DNA of 64,000 nt from Variovorax ginsengisoli. GTDB taxonomy: Bacteria; Pseudomonadota; Gammaproteobacteria; Burkholderiales; Burkholderiaceae_C. The DNA lies in the NCBI RefSeq assembly GCF_030486595.1, contig NZ_JAUJZH010000019.1, positions 62,001 to 126,000 of the forward strand, in the 5' to 3' direction. The notes under the pieces were generated by a model that saw nothing but the letters and a program-made list of their open reading frames with translations, had not been told where the DNA came from and searched no databases. Positions 44,645-51,164 of this stretch are shown here, one piece after another. Positions within the stretch are counted from its first letter, which is position 1; each line of letters starts with the position of its first letter. Both the position numbers and the translations under genes were made by a program.

Positions 44645-44998
44645 TCAGGCCCCGCCCTCCAAGGCACCGCGCACCGACTGCAGCGCGGCACCCACAGACT
44701 CGAGACGCTGCTTCAACTCCCCGTTGAGCAGCCTCAACAGGGCGCTGAACTGACTGCGCGTGGCGTGGATCTGCATCTCCTCGTCGTCACTCAAGCGGTC
44801 CGGATCGAGCAGTTGTTCGATGCAGGCGTAGGCGAGTTGGACGTCGCACAGGTGGTCCAGTTCGGCTTGCGCCTTGAAGGCGAGCGATGCTGCGCTGTGC
44901 GGGCGCGGGGCGAGCGCCTCGGTGGCAACTGGATCGCGAATGCTGCGAGACGTGGAACGCTGGGGGGATGGCGCGAATGCGGGAGCGGAATCAGCCAT
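44645..44998 (-). CDS. hypothetical protein
   Basis: 117 aa from the ATG at 44998. Not recognised. The N-terminal 45 residues are Ser/Pro/Arg-rich and the rest is helical (AELDHLCDVQLAYACIEQLLD, RSQFSALLRLLNGELKQRLESVGAALQSVRGAL), possibly a coiled coil. It sits upstream of abiEi on the same strand with an 88-bp gap that holds the AT-rich promoter. Confidence 0.55.
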   Translation of the reverse strand: MADSAPAFAPSPQRSTSRSIRDPVATEALAPRPHSAASLAFKAQAELDHLCDVQLAYACIEQLLDPDRLSDDEEMQIHATRSQFSALLRLLNGELKQRLESVGAALQSVRGALEGGA

Positions 44999-45158
44999 GT
45001 GAGGCCTCCAAGTGATTGCGGTTTGCTGCAACCGCCGCACTCGCTGTCAATCAAGGGCGGCAGCTCGAACGGGTTGACAGACCGGGCAACCACTTGCGTG
45101 AAACCGGCAGGGCTCGCGCCCTCCCGTCCGAGCCGCCAAAAATGGAGGCGCGAACGAA

Positions 45159-45194
45159 AAAGCCGCAGGTCCTGCGTGGTTGAACTGCGGCTTT
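45159..45194. terminator. bidirectional terminator
   Basis: AAAGCCGCAG (45159-45168) pairs perfectly with CTGCGGCTTT (45185-45194). A-rich sequence lies on one side and T-rich on the other, so it can act on both strands, for example after the HTH gene on the minus strand. Confidence 0.65.
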
Positions 45195-45292
45195 GGTCCG
45201 CAGTGATTGCACGGGCTGTCAAACCCGATCACGGCCTCTTTTTTGACGTGACGGGCGCAGTATAGGGCGTGGGCCGAGGGGCCTCAATGAGG

Positions 45293-45676
45293 CTACGGCG
45301 ATGGCGCTTGTTCGAGCGCGATCGCTCGCAGCGACCGACTCAGCTCCCGCTTCCCCTTCGCGTTGGCCCTTCGCCAAGCCCGCCGCGCAGCGCCGATGAA
45401 GCGCTCCTCCGCCGGATCCGGCGCATCGGCGACCAGGTCTTCTTCGTCGAGCCAACCGGCATCGACATCGCAGTGCCGCTCGATCTGCCGCGCAAGGATG
45501 TCGCCGATGGGCCGCGAACTCTTGATCTGGCTCCACATGCTGGGCGAGATCTCGAGCTTCTTCGCGAAGGCCTGGTCGAGGCCCTTGGCCGGCAGGCCGG
45601 CGGCGATCGCCTGTTCGAGAAAGCGCCGATGGAGCAGCAGCGCGTTGCGGCGACGGATGACGGTGAGAGGGAGCAC
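45293..45676 (-). CDS. HTH DNA-binding protein (Cro/C1-like)
   Basis: 127 aa from a GTG at 45676; no clear RBS, so the start is uncertain. The segment GLDQAFAKKLEISPSMWSQIKSSRPIGDILARQIERHCDVDAGWLDEE has the spacing of a Cro/C1-type helix-turn-helix. The C-terminus is Arg-rich. It lies divergent from a 64-codon ORF with a GTAAA-N5-TTTAC box between them. The arrangement looks like a phage-style switch and is placed just before the tRNA operon. Confidence 0.72.
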   Translation of the reverse strand: MLPLTVIRRRNALLLHRRFLEQAIAAGLPAKGLDQAFAKKLEISPSMWSQIKSSRPIGDILARQIERHCDVDAGWLDEEDLVADAPDPAEERFIGAARRAWRRANAKGKRELSRSLRAIALEQAPSP

Positions 45677-45730
45677 TGTTCAAAAACAACAACGAGACAG
45701 GAAAAGATTGTCGAGCCTGTTGACGCCTCA

Positions 45731-45745
45731 GTAAAGACTATTTAC
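45731..45745. promoter_or_regulatory. operator candidate for the HTH protein
   Basis: GTAAA-GACTA-TTTAC inverted repeat 55 bp upstream of the HTH start and 60 bp upstream of the divergent small ORF. Confidence 0.45.
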
Positions 45746-45804
45746 AGTCCACTTCCTTCGCGGCCCAAGCCGCACGAATTTCATCAACGCAAGCAGGAAC
45801 CAAC

Positions 45805-45999
45805 GTGAACGCAGCTCTGAGCCACACCAGCATTCGACCCGCATCGGGCCGGACGTTCGTGCGCGTCTCGTCGTGCCACGACCTCGGCAACCTGCCGTCG
45901 AAATTCGATCTGCGCCTGAACCCCATGCACGCCACGCAAGCCAGCTTGTGGGCCAAGGCGTATGAGGATCAAGTGCCACCGGGTGGAGGGAGCGCGTAG
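45805..45999 (+). CDS. small hypothetical protein
   Basis: 64 aa from a GTG at 45805. Not recognised (contains GRTFVRVSSCHDLGNLPSKFDLRLNP). Support is contextual: it is divergent from an HTH gene across an inverted repeat, and a good terminator follows the stop by 28 bp. It could be an untranslated leader instead. Confidence 0.4.
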   Translation: MNAALSHTSIRPASGRTFVRVSSCHDLGNLPSKFDLRLNPMHATQASLWAKAYEDQVPPGGGSA

Positions 46000-46027
46000 G
46001 CGCGTACCTCCAAGCTCTCTATTGCAG

Positions 46028-46061
46028 AGGCCCGGACACCGAAAGGTTCCGGGCCTTTTTG
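46028..46061 (+). terminator. rho-independent terminator
   Basis: AGGCCCGG (46028-46035) pairs with CCGGGCCT (46049-46056), followed by TTTTGTTTTT. It separates the HTH/small ORF unit from the tRNA operon. Confidence 0.85.
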
Positions 46062-46078
46062 TTTTTCTGCAGTGATCG

Positions 46079-46340
46079 CGCTGCACGCACCGTGGTCTGA
46101 ATCCGGTGGATGCTCCTTAAGAATTTGCCGCGAGGCGCGACCGGACACTGGACCGGATCGCCGCTTCGCAAGATGCGGACCCCGGGCCTTGCGCTCGGTG
46201 CCCGCTCCATTTCGGGTGTGACTTCACCCCACCGCCAGGGATCAGCCGCGTGGACGGCCTGGCGGGATGTGCAGGGGCTCGATTACCCCTGTGCAGCGAT
46301 GTCGACGGGGCAGCGCGCGCGACGCGTTGCCCATCGCGTG
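46079..46340 (+). ncRNA. hairpin-rich structured RNA candidate upstream of tRNA array
   Basis: No convincing reading frame, but an unusual density of stems: CCGCCAGG/CCTGGCGG (46232-46265), a 10-bp hairpin TGTGCAGGGG/CCCCTGTGCA with two G-U pairs around CTCGATTA (46268-46295), and a 10-bp hairpin GGGCAGCGCG/CGCGTTGCCC (46308-46332). An alternative 8-bp closing stem, CGCTGCAC (46079-46086) with GTGCAGCG (46291-46298), would fold the whole piece into one domain. The CTCGATT loop is T-loop-like. It could be an independent RNA, a tRNA-like relic or a processed leader. Confidence 0.45.
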
Positions 46341-46368
46341 AGGCCACAACCGAAATGGATCGTTCAAG

Positions 46369-46445
46369 GCCCCGGCGACGGAACCGGCAGACGTGTCCGC
46401 CTCAGAAGCGGAATCCTGGGAGTTCGACTCTCCCCTGGGGCACCA
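46369..46445 (+). tRNA. tRNA-Leu(CAG) with class I (short) variable loop
   Basis: A full cloverleaf can be drawn. Acceptor GCCCCGG/CTGGGGC, a Leu-type D-arm (ACG...CGT with GGAACCGGCAGA), anticodon stem TCCGC/GCGGA with loop CTCAGAA, T-arm GGGAG-TTCGACT-CTCCC, discriminator A73 and encoded CCA. The variable loop is only 5 nt (ATCCT), whereas normal bacterial tRNA-Leu has a long extra arm. The anticodon reads CUG. It is the first gene of the array, with a 13-nt spacer to tRNA-Glu. Confidence 0.85.
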
Positions 46446-46458
46446 ACTTTCTCTTCTT

Positions 46459-46535
46459 GTCTCGTTCGTCTAGTGGCCAAGGACATCGGGCTTTCATCCC
46501 GAAGATCGCGGGTTCGACCCCCGCACGAGACGCCA
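46459..46535 (+). tRNA. tRNA-Glu(TTC)
   Basis: Acceptor GTCTCGT/ACGAGAC, D-arm close to bacterial tRNA-Glu (TCGTCTAGTGGCCAAGGAC), anticodon stem TCGGG/CCCGA with loop CTTTCAT, T-arm GCGGG-TTCGACC-CCCGC, G73 and encoded CCA. Spacer to tRNA-Pro 12 nt. Confidence 0.93.
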
Positions 46536-46547
46536 TCTTCAGTTTTG

Positions 46548-46623
46548 CCGTGTGTGGCGCAGCAGACAGCGCGCGTGCTTTGGGAGCACGAGGCCGCAGG
46601 TTCGAAACCTGCCGCACGGACCA
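46548..46623 (+). tRNA. tRNA-Pro(TGG)
   Basis: Acceptor CCGTGTG/CGCACGG (one G-U), D-arm GCGC/GCGC, anticodon stem CGTGC/GCACG with loop TTTGGGA, T-arm GCAGG-TTCGAAA-CCTGC, A73 and encoded CCA. C1-G72 and A73 fit bacterial tRNA-Pro identity. Spacer to tRNA-Asp 6 nt. Confidence 0.93.
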
Positions 46624-46629
46624 GACCTT

Positions 46630-46705
46630 GTTCCGCTAACTCAGTGGCCAGAGTGCCTCCCTGTCCAGGAGGAAGTCAGGGGTTCGACTCCCCTGCGGAA
46701 CGCCA
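46630..46705 (+). tRNA. tRNA-Asp(GTC)
   Basis: Acceptor GTTCCGC/GCGGAAC, D-arm ACTC/GAGT, anticodon stem CCTCC/GGAGG with loop CTGTCCA, T-arm AGGGG-TTCGACT-CCCCT, G73 and encoded CCA. The small ORF starts 25 nt downstream. Confidence 0.93.
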
Positions 46706-46730
46706 ACTCAACTTCATCACAGGAGCCGCC

Positions 46731-46907
46731 ATGCGCACATGCAACACCCCCATTCGCACGATCGTCGTGCGGCCAGCCAAGCCACGCGATCCGCTGGCTC
46801 GCGCCGTGGCAAGGCGTCTCGGCGCCCTGATTTTCCACCGGCAGGCGCCGGATCGCCTCGGGCGCATGGATCTCGACCAACGCGTGAGAGAACTGGGCGA
46901 GTGGTGA
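46731..46907 (+). CDS. 58-aa basic protein inside the tRNA array
   Basis: 58 aa from an ATG with AGGAG at 46721-46725. Not recognised. It is basic in the N-terminal two thirds (TIVVRPAKPRDPLARAVARRLGALIFHRQ) and acidic/helical at the end (MDLDQRVRELGEW). It lies between tRNA-Asp (25 nt) and tRNA-His (4 nt), so the RNA must be processed around it. It may be an RNA-binding accessory factor; that is inference. Confidence 0.6.
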   Translation: MRTCNTPIRTIVVRPAKPRDPLARAVARRLGALIFHRQAPDRLGRMDLDQRVRELGEW

Positions 46908-46911
46908 TCAT

Positions 46912-46986
46912 GGTGCGCGTAGCTCAATGGCAGAGCCGCTGGTCGTGATCCCGCTGACGACGGTTCGATTCCGTTCGTGCACCCCA
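46912..46986 (+). tRNA. tRNA-His(GTG)
   Basis: G-1 is encoded (GGTGCGCG), acceptor GTGCGCG/CGTGCAC, D-arm GCTC/GAGC, anticodon loop TCGTGAT, T-arm GACGG-TTCGATT-CCGTT, C73 and encoded CCA. G-1 with C73 is the His identity pair. The anticodon stem GCTGG/CCCGC has one T-C mismatch and the D-loop is short, so the molecule may be slightly degenerate. Confidence 0.87.
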
Positions 46987-47032
46987 TTCATCCAAGCATT
47001 TCCCCCGACCCGGCCATGAAAGGAGGCCACCC

Positions 47033-47605
47033 ATGCACCCGCTCCACAGCCACGTGCTGCAACTCGACATCCAGGGCACGCCGCAGGCGTGGATCTCGCT
47101 CGAGCACGCGGCGCTGTATGTGGCCACGGGCTCGGTCGCATGGGTCGATGGCGATGGTCCGCTGGCCACGCTGCGCGGCGGCTTCAATGTCGAGCGCGGC
47201 CGCCAGTCGGTCATCGATGTGCATCCCATCATCGCGTTGGCTGGCGCCTCGCGCGTCAACCTGTTCGACGTCGCACCGGCCTTCAGCAAGCGCAAGCTCT
47301 TGCGCCGCGACCGCATGACCTGCGCCTACTGCGCCCAGCGCTTCACGGAGCGCGATCTGCAGTGCGAGCACATCGTGCCCGAATCGCGCGGCGGCGGCTG
47401 GACCTGGATGAACCTGGTCGCCGCCTGCGGCGCGTGCAACGGCCGCAAGGCCGACCGCACGCCGGAAGAGGCGCGCATGCCGCTGGTCTACCTGCCCTAC
47501 GTGCCGAGCCGTTTCGAGGGCTTCCTGCTCGAGGGCCGGCACATCCGCGCCGACGTGCACGAGTGGCTGGCCGCGCGCCTGCCGAAGGGATCGCGGCTGA
47601 GCTGA
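47033..47605 (+). CDS. HNH endonuclease
   Basis: 190 aa, with AGGAGG 6 bp before the ATG. Residues 1-90 form an unrecognised domain. The HNH/zinc-finger core has C97-x2-C100 (CAYC), E112-H113 (CEHIVPESRGG), N127 (NLVAACGACN) and C132-x2-C135. It is 46 bp downstream of tRNA-His with no terminator. HNH enzymes usually cut DNA, but some act on RNA or in conflict systems. In this operon it could cut foreign nucleic acid or process transcripts. Confidence 0.85.
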   Translation: MHPLHSHVLQLDIQGTPQAWISLEHAALYVATGSVAWVDGDGPLATLRGGFNVERGRQSVIDVHPIIALAGASRVNLFDVAPAFSKRKLLRRDRMTCAYCAQRFTERDLQCEHIVPESRGGGWTWMNLVAACGACNGRKADRTPEEARMPLVYLPYVPSRFEGFLLEGRHIRADVHEWLAARLPKGSRLS

Positions 47606-47676
47606 CGCTGCCGCGGCTCGGGCGCCACGGCGTCCGAGGCTGCGCTGAGCAGCCCCATCAACTGAAAGAGAACAAC

Positions 47677-48696
47677 ATGAAGAACGAACAACTCCCGGCC
47701 ATCGAGGTGAAGATCAAGCAGCCTCCGGTGCTGTTCGGCAAGACGCAGGCGTTGATCGCCCAGCTGGCCGAGCAGCTCGGTGCGCCGCTCATCGCCTACT
47801 GGAACGGCCCGCGCGGCTCGGTGTGCCACAGCGACGTGGTCGCGATGTACCACGTGCTGCAGCGGCTCGGAGAACACGAGGTGATCTACCTGTTCCTGAA
47901 GTCGAGCGGCGGCAGCGGCCAGGTGTCGCTGCGGCTGGTGAACCTGCTGCGGCAGCACTGCCGCCGGCTGGTCGCGCTGGTGCCGCTCGAGTGCGCGTCG
48001 GCCGCCACCATGGTGGCGCTTGGCGCGGACCAGATCCTGATGGGCCCGACAGCCTATCTCACCGCGGTCGACACCTCGCTGAACCACTCGCTGTCGCCGG
48101 TCGACCGGGACAACGACCGCGTCGGCGTCAGCCTCGACGAGCTGCAGCGCGTGATCCGCCTGTGGCGCGATCAGCAAGGCGAGGTGCCCGAGAACGCCTA
48201 CAAGTCGCTGTTCCAGTACGTGCATCCGCTGGTGATCGGCGCGGTCGACCGGGCCGAGTCGCTGTCGATCATGCTGTGCCGCGAACTGCTGGCCTACCAC
48301 GTCGCCGACGAGGCCAAGGCCGAGGCGATTGCGGGCGCACTCAACGGCAAGTACCCTTCGCACAACTATCCGATCCTGCTGGACGAGGCGGTGAAGATCG
48401 GCCTGGCCGCCGAGCGCATGCCGGCCGAGGTCGCCGCGCTGCTGCTGCAGCTCAACGCGCTCTACAGCGAGATGGGCCAGAAGGCCACCACCGACTTCGA
48501 CGAGCAGCGCGCGCACAGCAACGAGATCGCCAACATCTGGGAAGCCAGCGGCGCACAGGTGTACTACCAGCAGGACAAGGACTGGTTCTACCGTTCCGAG
48601 GAGCGGCGCTGGATCACCCTCAACGACAACAGCGGCTGGCGCCGCATCGAGCGCATCGGCTCGCGCCTGCGGCGTGGCGAGCTGCACGTGGCGTGA
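47677..48696 (+). CDS. ClpP-class serine protease, SDH proteinase-like
   Basis: 339 aa from the ATG at 47677. It shows the ClpP/crotonase fold used by SDH-type (serine dehydrogenase) proteinases and SppA: YLFLKSSGGSGQVSLRLVNLL, then the nucleophile turn ECASAATMVALGADQILMGPTAYLTAVD with Ser108 as likely nucleophile. No signal peptide or membrane segment, so cytosolic. The last 90 residues are Trp/Tyr/Arg-rich and not recognised. It lies between HNH (71 bp) and rtcB (29 bp) in one transcript. Partner and substrate are unknown. Confidence 0.75.
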   Translation: MKNEQLPAIEVKIKQPPVLFGKTQALIAQLAEQLGAPLIAYWNGPRGSVCHSDVVAMYHVLQRLGEHEVIYLFLKSSGGSGQVSLRLVNLLRQHCRRLVALVPLECASAATMVALGADQILMGPTAYLTAVDTSLNHSLSPVDRDNDRVGVSLDELQRVIRLWRDQQGEVPENAYKSLFQYVHPLVIGAVDRAESLSIMLCRELLAYHVADEAKAEAIAGALNGKYPSHNYPILLDEAVKIGLAAERMPAEVAALLLQLNALYSEMGQKATTDFDEQRAHSNEIANIWEASGAQVYYQQDKDWFYRSEERRWITLNDNSGWRRIERIGSRLRRGELHVA

Positions 48697-48725
48697 TGCG
48701 CGACGGCCGCACAAGGAGAAACACC

Positions 48726-49946
48726 ATGAACGACAAGAACTACATCGAGGAAGAAGCCGGTGGCGGCGTGCCCATCAAGATGTGGACGCGCGGCGTGCCG
48801 GTCGAAGACGAGGCCAGGCGCCAGCTGAGCCATGCGGCGCGGCTGCCGATCGTCTTCAGGCACATCGCGGCCATGCCCGACGTGCACGTCGGCATCGGGG
48901 CCACGGTGGGCTCGGTGATCCCGACCCTGCGCGCCATCATCCCGGCCGCGGTGGGCGTCGACATCGGCTGCGGAATGATCGCCTGCAAGACCACGCTGGT
49001 GGCCACTGACCTGCCTGACAACCTGGGCCCGCTGCGCTCGGCCATCGAGCGTGCCGTGCCGCACGGCCGCAAGCCGGGCGCGCGCGATCCCGGCGCGTGG
49101 CAGAAGACGCCGGGCTCGGTCGACACCGCATGGGCGCAGCTCGAACCCGAGTTCACGGCCCTGTGCCGCGACTACCCGAAGCTGGCCAAGACCAACCACA
49201 TCCAGCACCTGGGAACGCTGGGCACGGGCAACCACTTCATCGAGGTCTGCCTCGACGAAGCGGGCTTCGTGTGGTTCATGCTGCACTCGGGCTCGCGCGG
49301 CGTCGGCAACTTCATCGGCACCATGTTCATCGAGCTGGCCAAGCAGGATGCGATGCGCCTGCAGGTGAACCTGCCCGACCGGGACCTGGCCTATTTCGAG
49401 GAAGGCAGCCGCTACTTCGGCGACTACGTGCGGGCGGTGGGCTGGGCGCAGAAGTTCGCGGCCGTCAACCGCGAAGTGATGATGCGGCGCGTGATCGAGG
49501 CCGCGAAGACGGTGATCCGCAAGAGCTTCCAGAGCCACGTCGAAGCGGTCAACTGCCACCACAACTACGTGCAGAAGGAGCACCACTTCGGCGAGGACGT
49601 CTACGTGACCCGCAAGGGCGCGGTCAGCGCGAAGGCCGGGCAGCTGGGCATCATCCCCGGCAGCATGGGTGCGCGCAGCTACATCGTGCGCGGCAAGGGC
49701 CATGCCGACAGCTTCGACAGCTGCTCGCACGGCGCCGGCCGCGTGATGAGCCGCGGCGAGGCCAAGCGCCGCTTCACGCTGGCCGACCACCGCGCCGCGA
49801 CCGAAGGCGTCGAATGCCGCAAGGACCGCGACGTGATCGACGAGACGCCGGCCGCCTACAAGGACATCGATGCCGTGATGGCGGCGCAGCAGGACCTGGT
49901 CGAGGTCGTCCACACCCTGAAGCAGGTGGTGTGCGTGAAGGGCTGA
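48726..49946 (+). CDS. rtcB: RNA-splicing ligase RtcB
   Basis: 406 aa, similar in length to E. coli RtcB. Conserved blocks are MPDVHVGIGATVGSVIP, GVDIGCGM (Mn-binding Cys), LGTLGTGNHFIEV, HSGSRGVG, EAVNCHHNYVQ and the guanylated His in SCSHGAGRVMSR. It seals 2',3'-cyclic-phosphate or 3'-phosphate RNA ends to 5'-OH ends with GTP, repairing tRNA or rRNA breaks. No rtcA or sigma54 activator rtcR lies next to it; instead tRNAs, HNH and a protease precede it. Confidence 0.93.
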   Translation: MNDKNYIEEEAGGGVPIKMWTRGVPVEDEARRQLSHAARLPIVFRHIAAMPDVHVGIGATVGSVIPTLRAIIPAAVGVDIGCGMIACKTTLVATDLPDNLGPLRSAIERAVPHGRKPGARDPGAWQKTPGSVDTAWAQLEPEFTALCRDYPKLAKTNHIQHLGTLGTGNHFIEVCLDEAGFVWFMLHSGSRGVGNFIGTMFIELAKQDAMRLQVNLPDRDLAYFEEGSRYFGDYVRAVGWAQKFAAVNREVMMRRVIEAAKTVIRKSFQSHVEAVNCHHNYVQKEHHFGEDVYVTRKGAVSAKAGQLGIIPGSMGARSYIVRGKGHADSFDSCSHGAGRVMSRGEAKRRFTLADHRAATEGVECRKDRDVIDETPAAYKDIDAVMAAQQDLVEVVHTLKQVVCVKG

Positions 49947-49970
49947 GCGCCGCGCGGCGCTCGGGCCTTC

Positions 49971-50639
49971 TCAGCCTTCGATCCCGAGCTCCGAGCAGAT
50001 GCGCGCGACCAGCGCCTTCAGGCTCGCGACCTCGCCCTCGAGCCGCGCCACGTTGGCCTTCAGCGCCGCCACCTCGCCGAGCGACACATCGGTGCTGCCA
50101 CCGGCGACCGCCGACGGACTCGCCGCATCTTCCGCCGGCGTCCCGCTCAGCAGATGCGCCCAGCGGCTCTCGCGCGCCCCGGGCAGCCGCGCCAGCTTCA
50201 CGACCAGCGCGCCGGCCGGGCGTTCCGCCATCTCGTCGAGAAAGCCTTCCACCGCCGAGATGTCGGCGAAGTTGTGCATCCGGTCGCAGGCGATGCGCAA
50301 TTCGCCCGCGGTCTGCGGCCCGCGCAGCATCAGCACGGTCAGCAGGATGATCGACTGCGAAGGAATCCGCAGCACGCCGTCGATGTTGTGGGCATAGCGG
50401 AAGGTCCGCCCGCCGCTGCTCTCCGACACCAGGCTGTAGCCGCGCAGGCTGTCCAGCGCCGCGGTGGCCTCGGCGTCCGTCACCTCCAGGATCGGATTGC
50501 GGCTGGTCTTCTGGTTGCAGCCCGCGACCAGCGCGTTGAGCGTCAGCGGATAGCTGTCGGGCACGGTGCGCTGCTTCTCGGCCAGCACGCCGAGGACGCG
50601 GGTTTCGAGCAGCGAGAGAGTGGGCAGGGAGGAGGTCAT
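49971..50639 (-). CDS. YceH family (DUF480) protein
   Basis: 222 aa from the ATG at 50639 (a GTG at 50669 would add 10 residues). Two winged-helix-like repeats, with LSLLETRVLGVLAEKQRTVPDSYPLTLNALVAGCNQKTSRNP at the start and ILLTVLMLRGPQTAGELR in the middle, then a Leu-heptad coiled coil (VAALKANVARLEGEVASLKALVARI). Function unclear. It converges on rtcB, with a 24-bp gap. Confidence 0.88.
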   Translation of the reverse strand: MTSSLPTLSLLETRVLGVLAEKQRTVPDSYPLTLNALVAGCNQKTSRNPILEVTDAEATAALDSLRGYSLVSESSGGRTFRYAHNIDGVLRIPSQSIILLTVLMLRGPQTAGELRIACDRMHNFADISAVEGFLDEMAERPAGALVVKLARLPGARESRWAHLLSGTPAEDAASPSAVAGGSTDVSLGEVAALKANVARLEGEVASLKALVARICSELGIEG

Positions 50640-50702
50640 CGCCGGATTGTCGCGCTGGACGGGCTGCACGAACTACTAAGCCTATTTATAATAAGGCCCC
50701 TT

Positions 50703-51164
50703 ATGAAAAGAGACTTCAGCCAGCGCTTCGGCTTCCTCGTGAACGACGTCGCCAAACTCTACGGCGAGCAGTTCGACCGGCTGGCGCGCGAACGCATCGG
50801 CCTGTCGCGGGCCCAGTGCCGGGTGCTCGGCGCGCTGGCGATGCATGGCGACGAGGCGCCGATGTCGCAGGTCGAGCTGGCGCAGCGGCTCGACCTGAGC
50901 GCCATGGCGGTCGGCAGCCTGTGCGACCGGCTCGAGGCGGCCGGCTGGATCCATCGCCAGGACAGCCCGAGCGACCGGCGCGTGCGCCTGGTCCGCGCGG
51001 CGGCCAGCGCGGAACAGGCGCTCGACACCGCGCTCGGACTCAGCGACGGCCTGCAGGCGCGCGCGCTGGCGCAGTTCGCGCCGGCCGAACGGGCCCAGCT
51101 GGTCGCCCTGCTCGCCAAGGCCCGCGAGGGCCTGCTGTCGCTGCAAACCGAGGAGCTGCGATGA
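50703..51164 (+). CDS. MarR-family transcriptional regulator
   Basis: 153 aa from the ATG at 50703. MarR winged HTH: LSRAQCRVLGALAMHGDEAPMSQVELAQRLDLSAMAVGSLCDRLEAAGWI and the wing DSPSDRRVRLVR. ATGA overlap with the downstream efflux gene, so it probably regulates its own pump operon. A TATTTATAATAAGG stretch lies immediately upstream and may contain the promoter and operator. Confidence 0.9.
   Translation: MKRDFSQRFGFLVNDVAKLYGEQFDRLARERIGLSRAQCRVLGALAMHGDEAPMSQVELAQRLDLSAMAVGSLCDRLEAAGWIHRQDSPSDRRVRLVRAAASAEQALDTALGLSDGLQARALAQFAPAERAQLVALLAKAREGLLSLQTEELR

Noticed and set aside
46120..46210. Possible extra tRNA gene upstream of tRNA-Leu
   Set aside because: Stems and a T-loop-like sequence occur, but no consistent acceptor, anticodon and T-arm set could be drawn; kept only as a structured RNA candidate.
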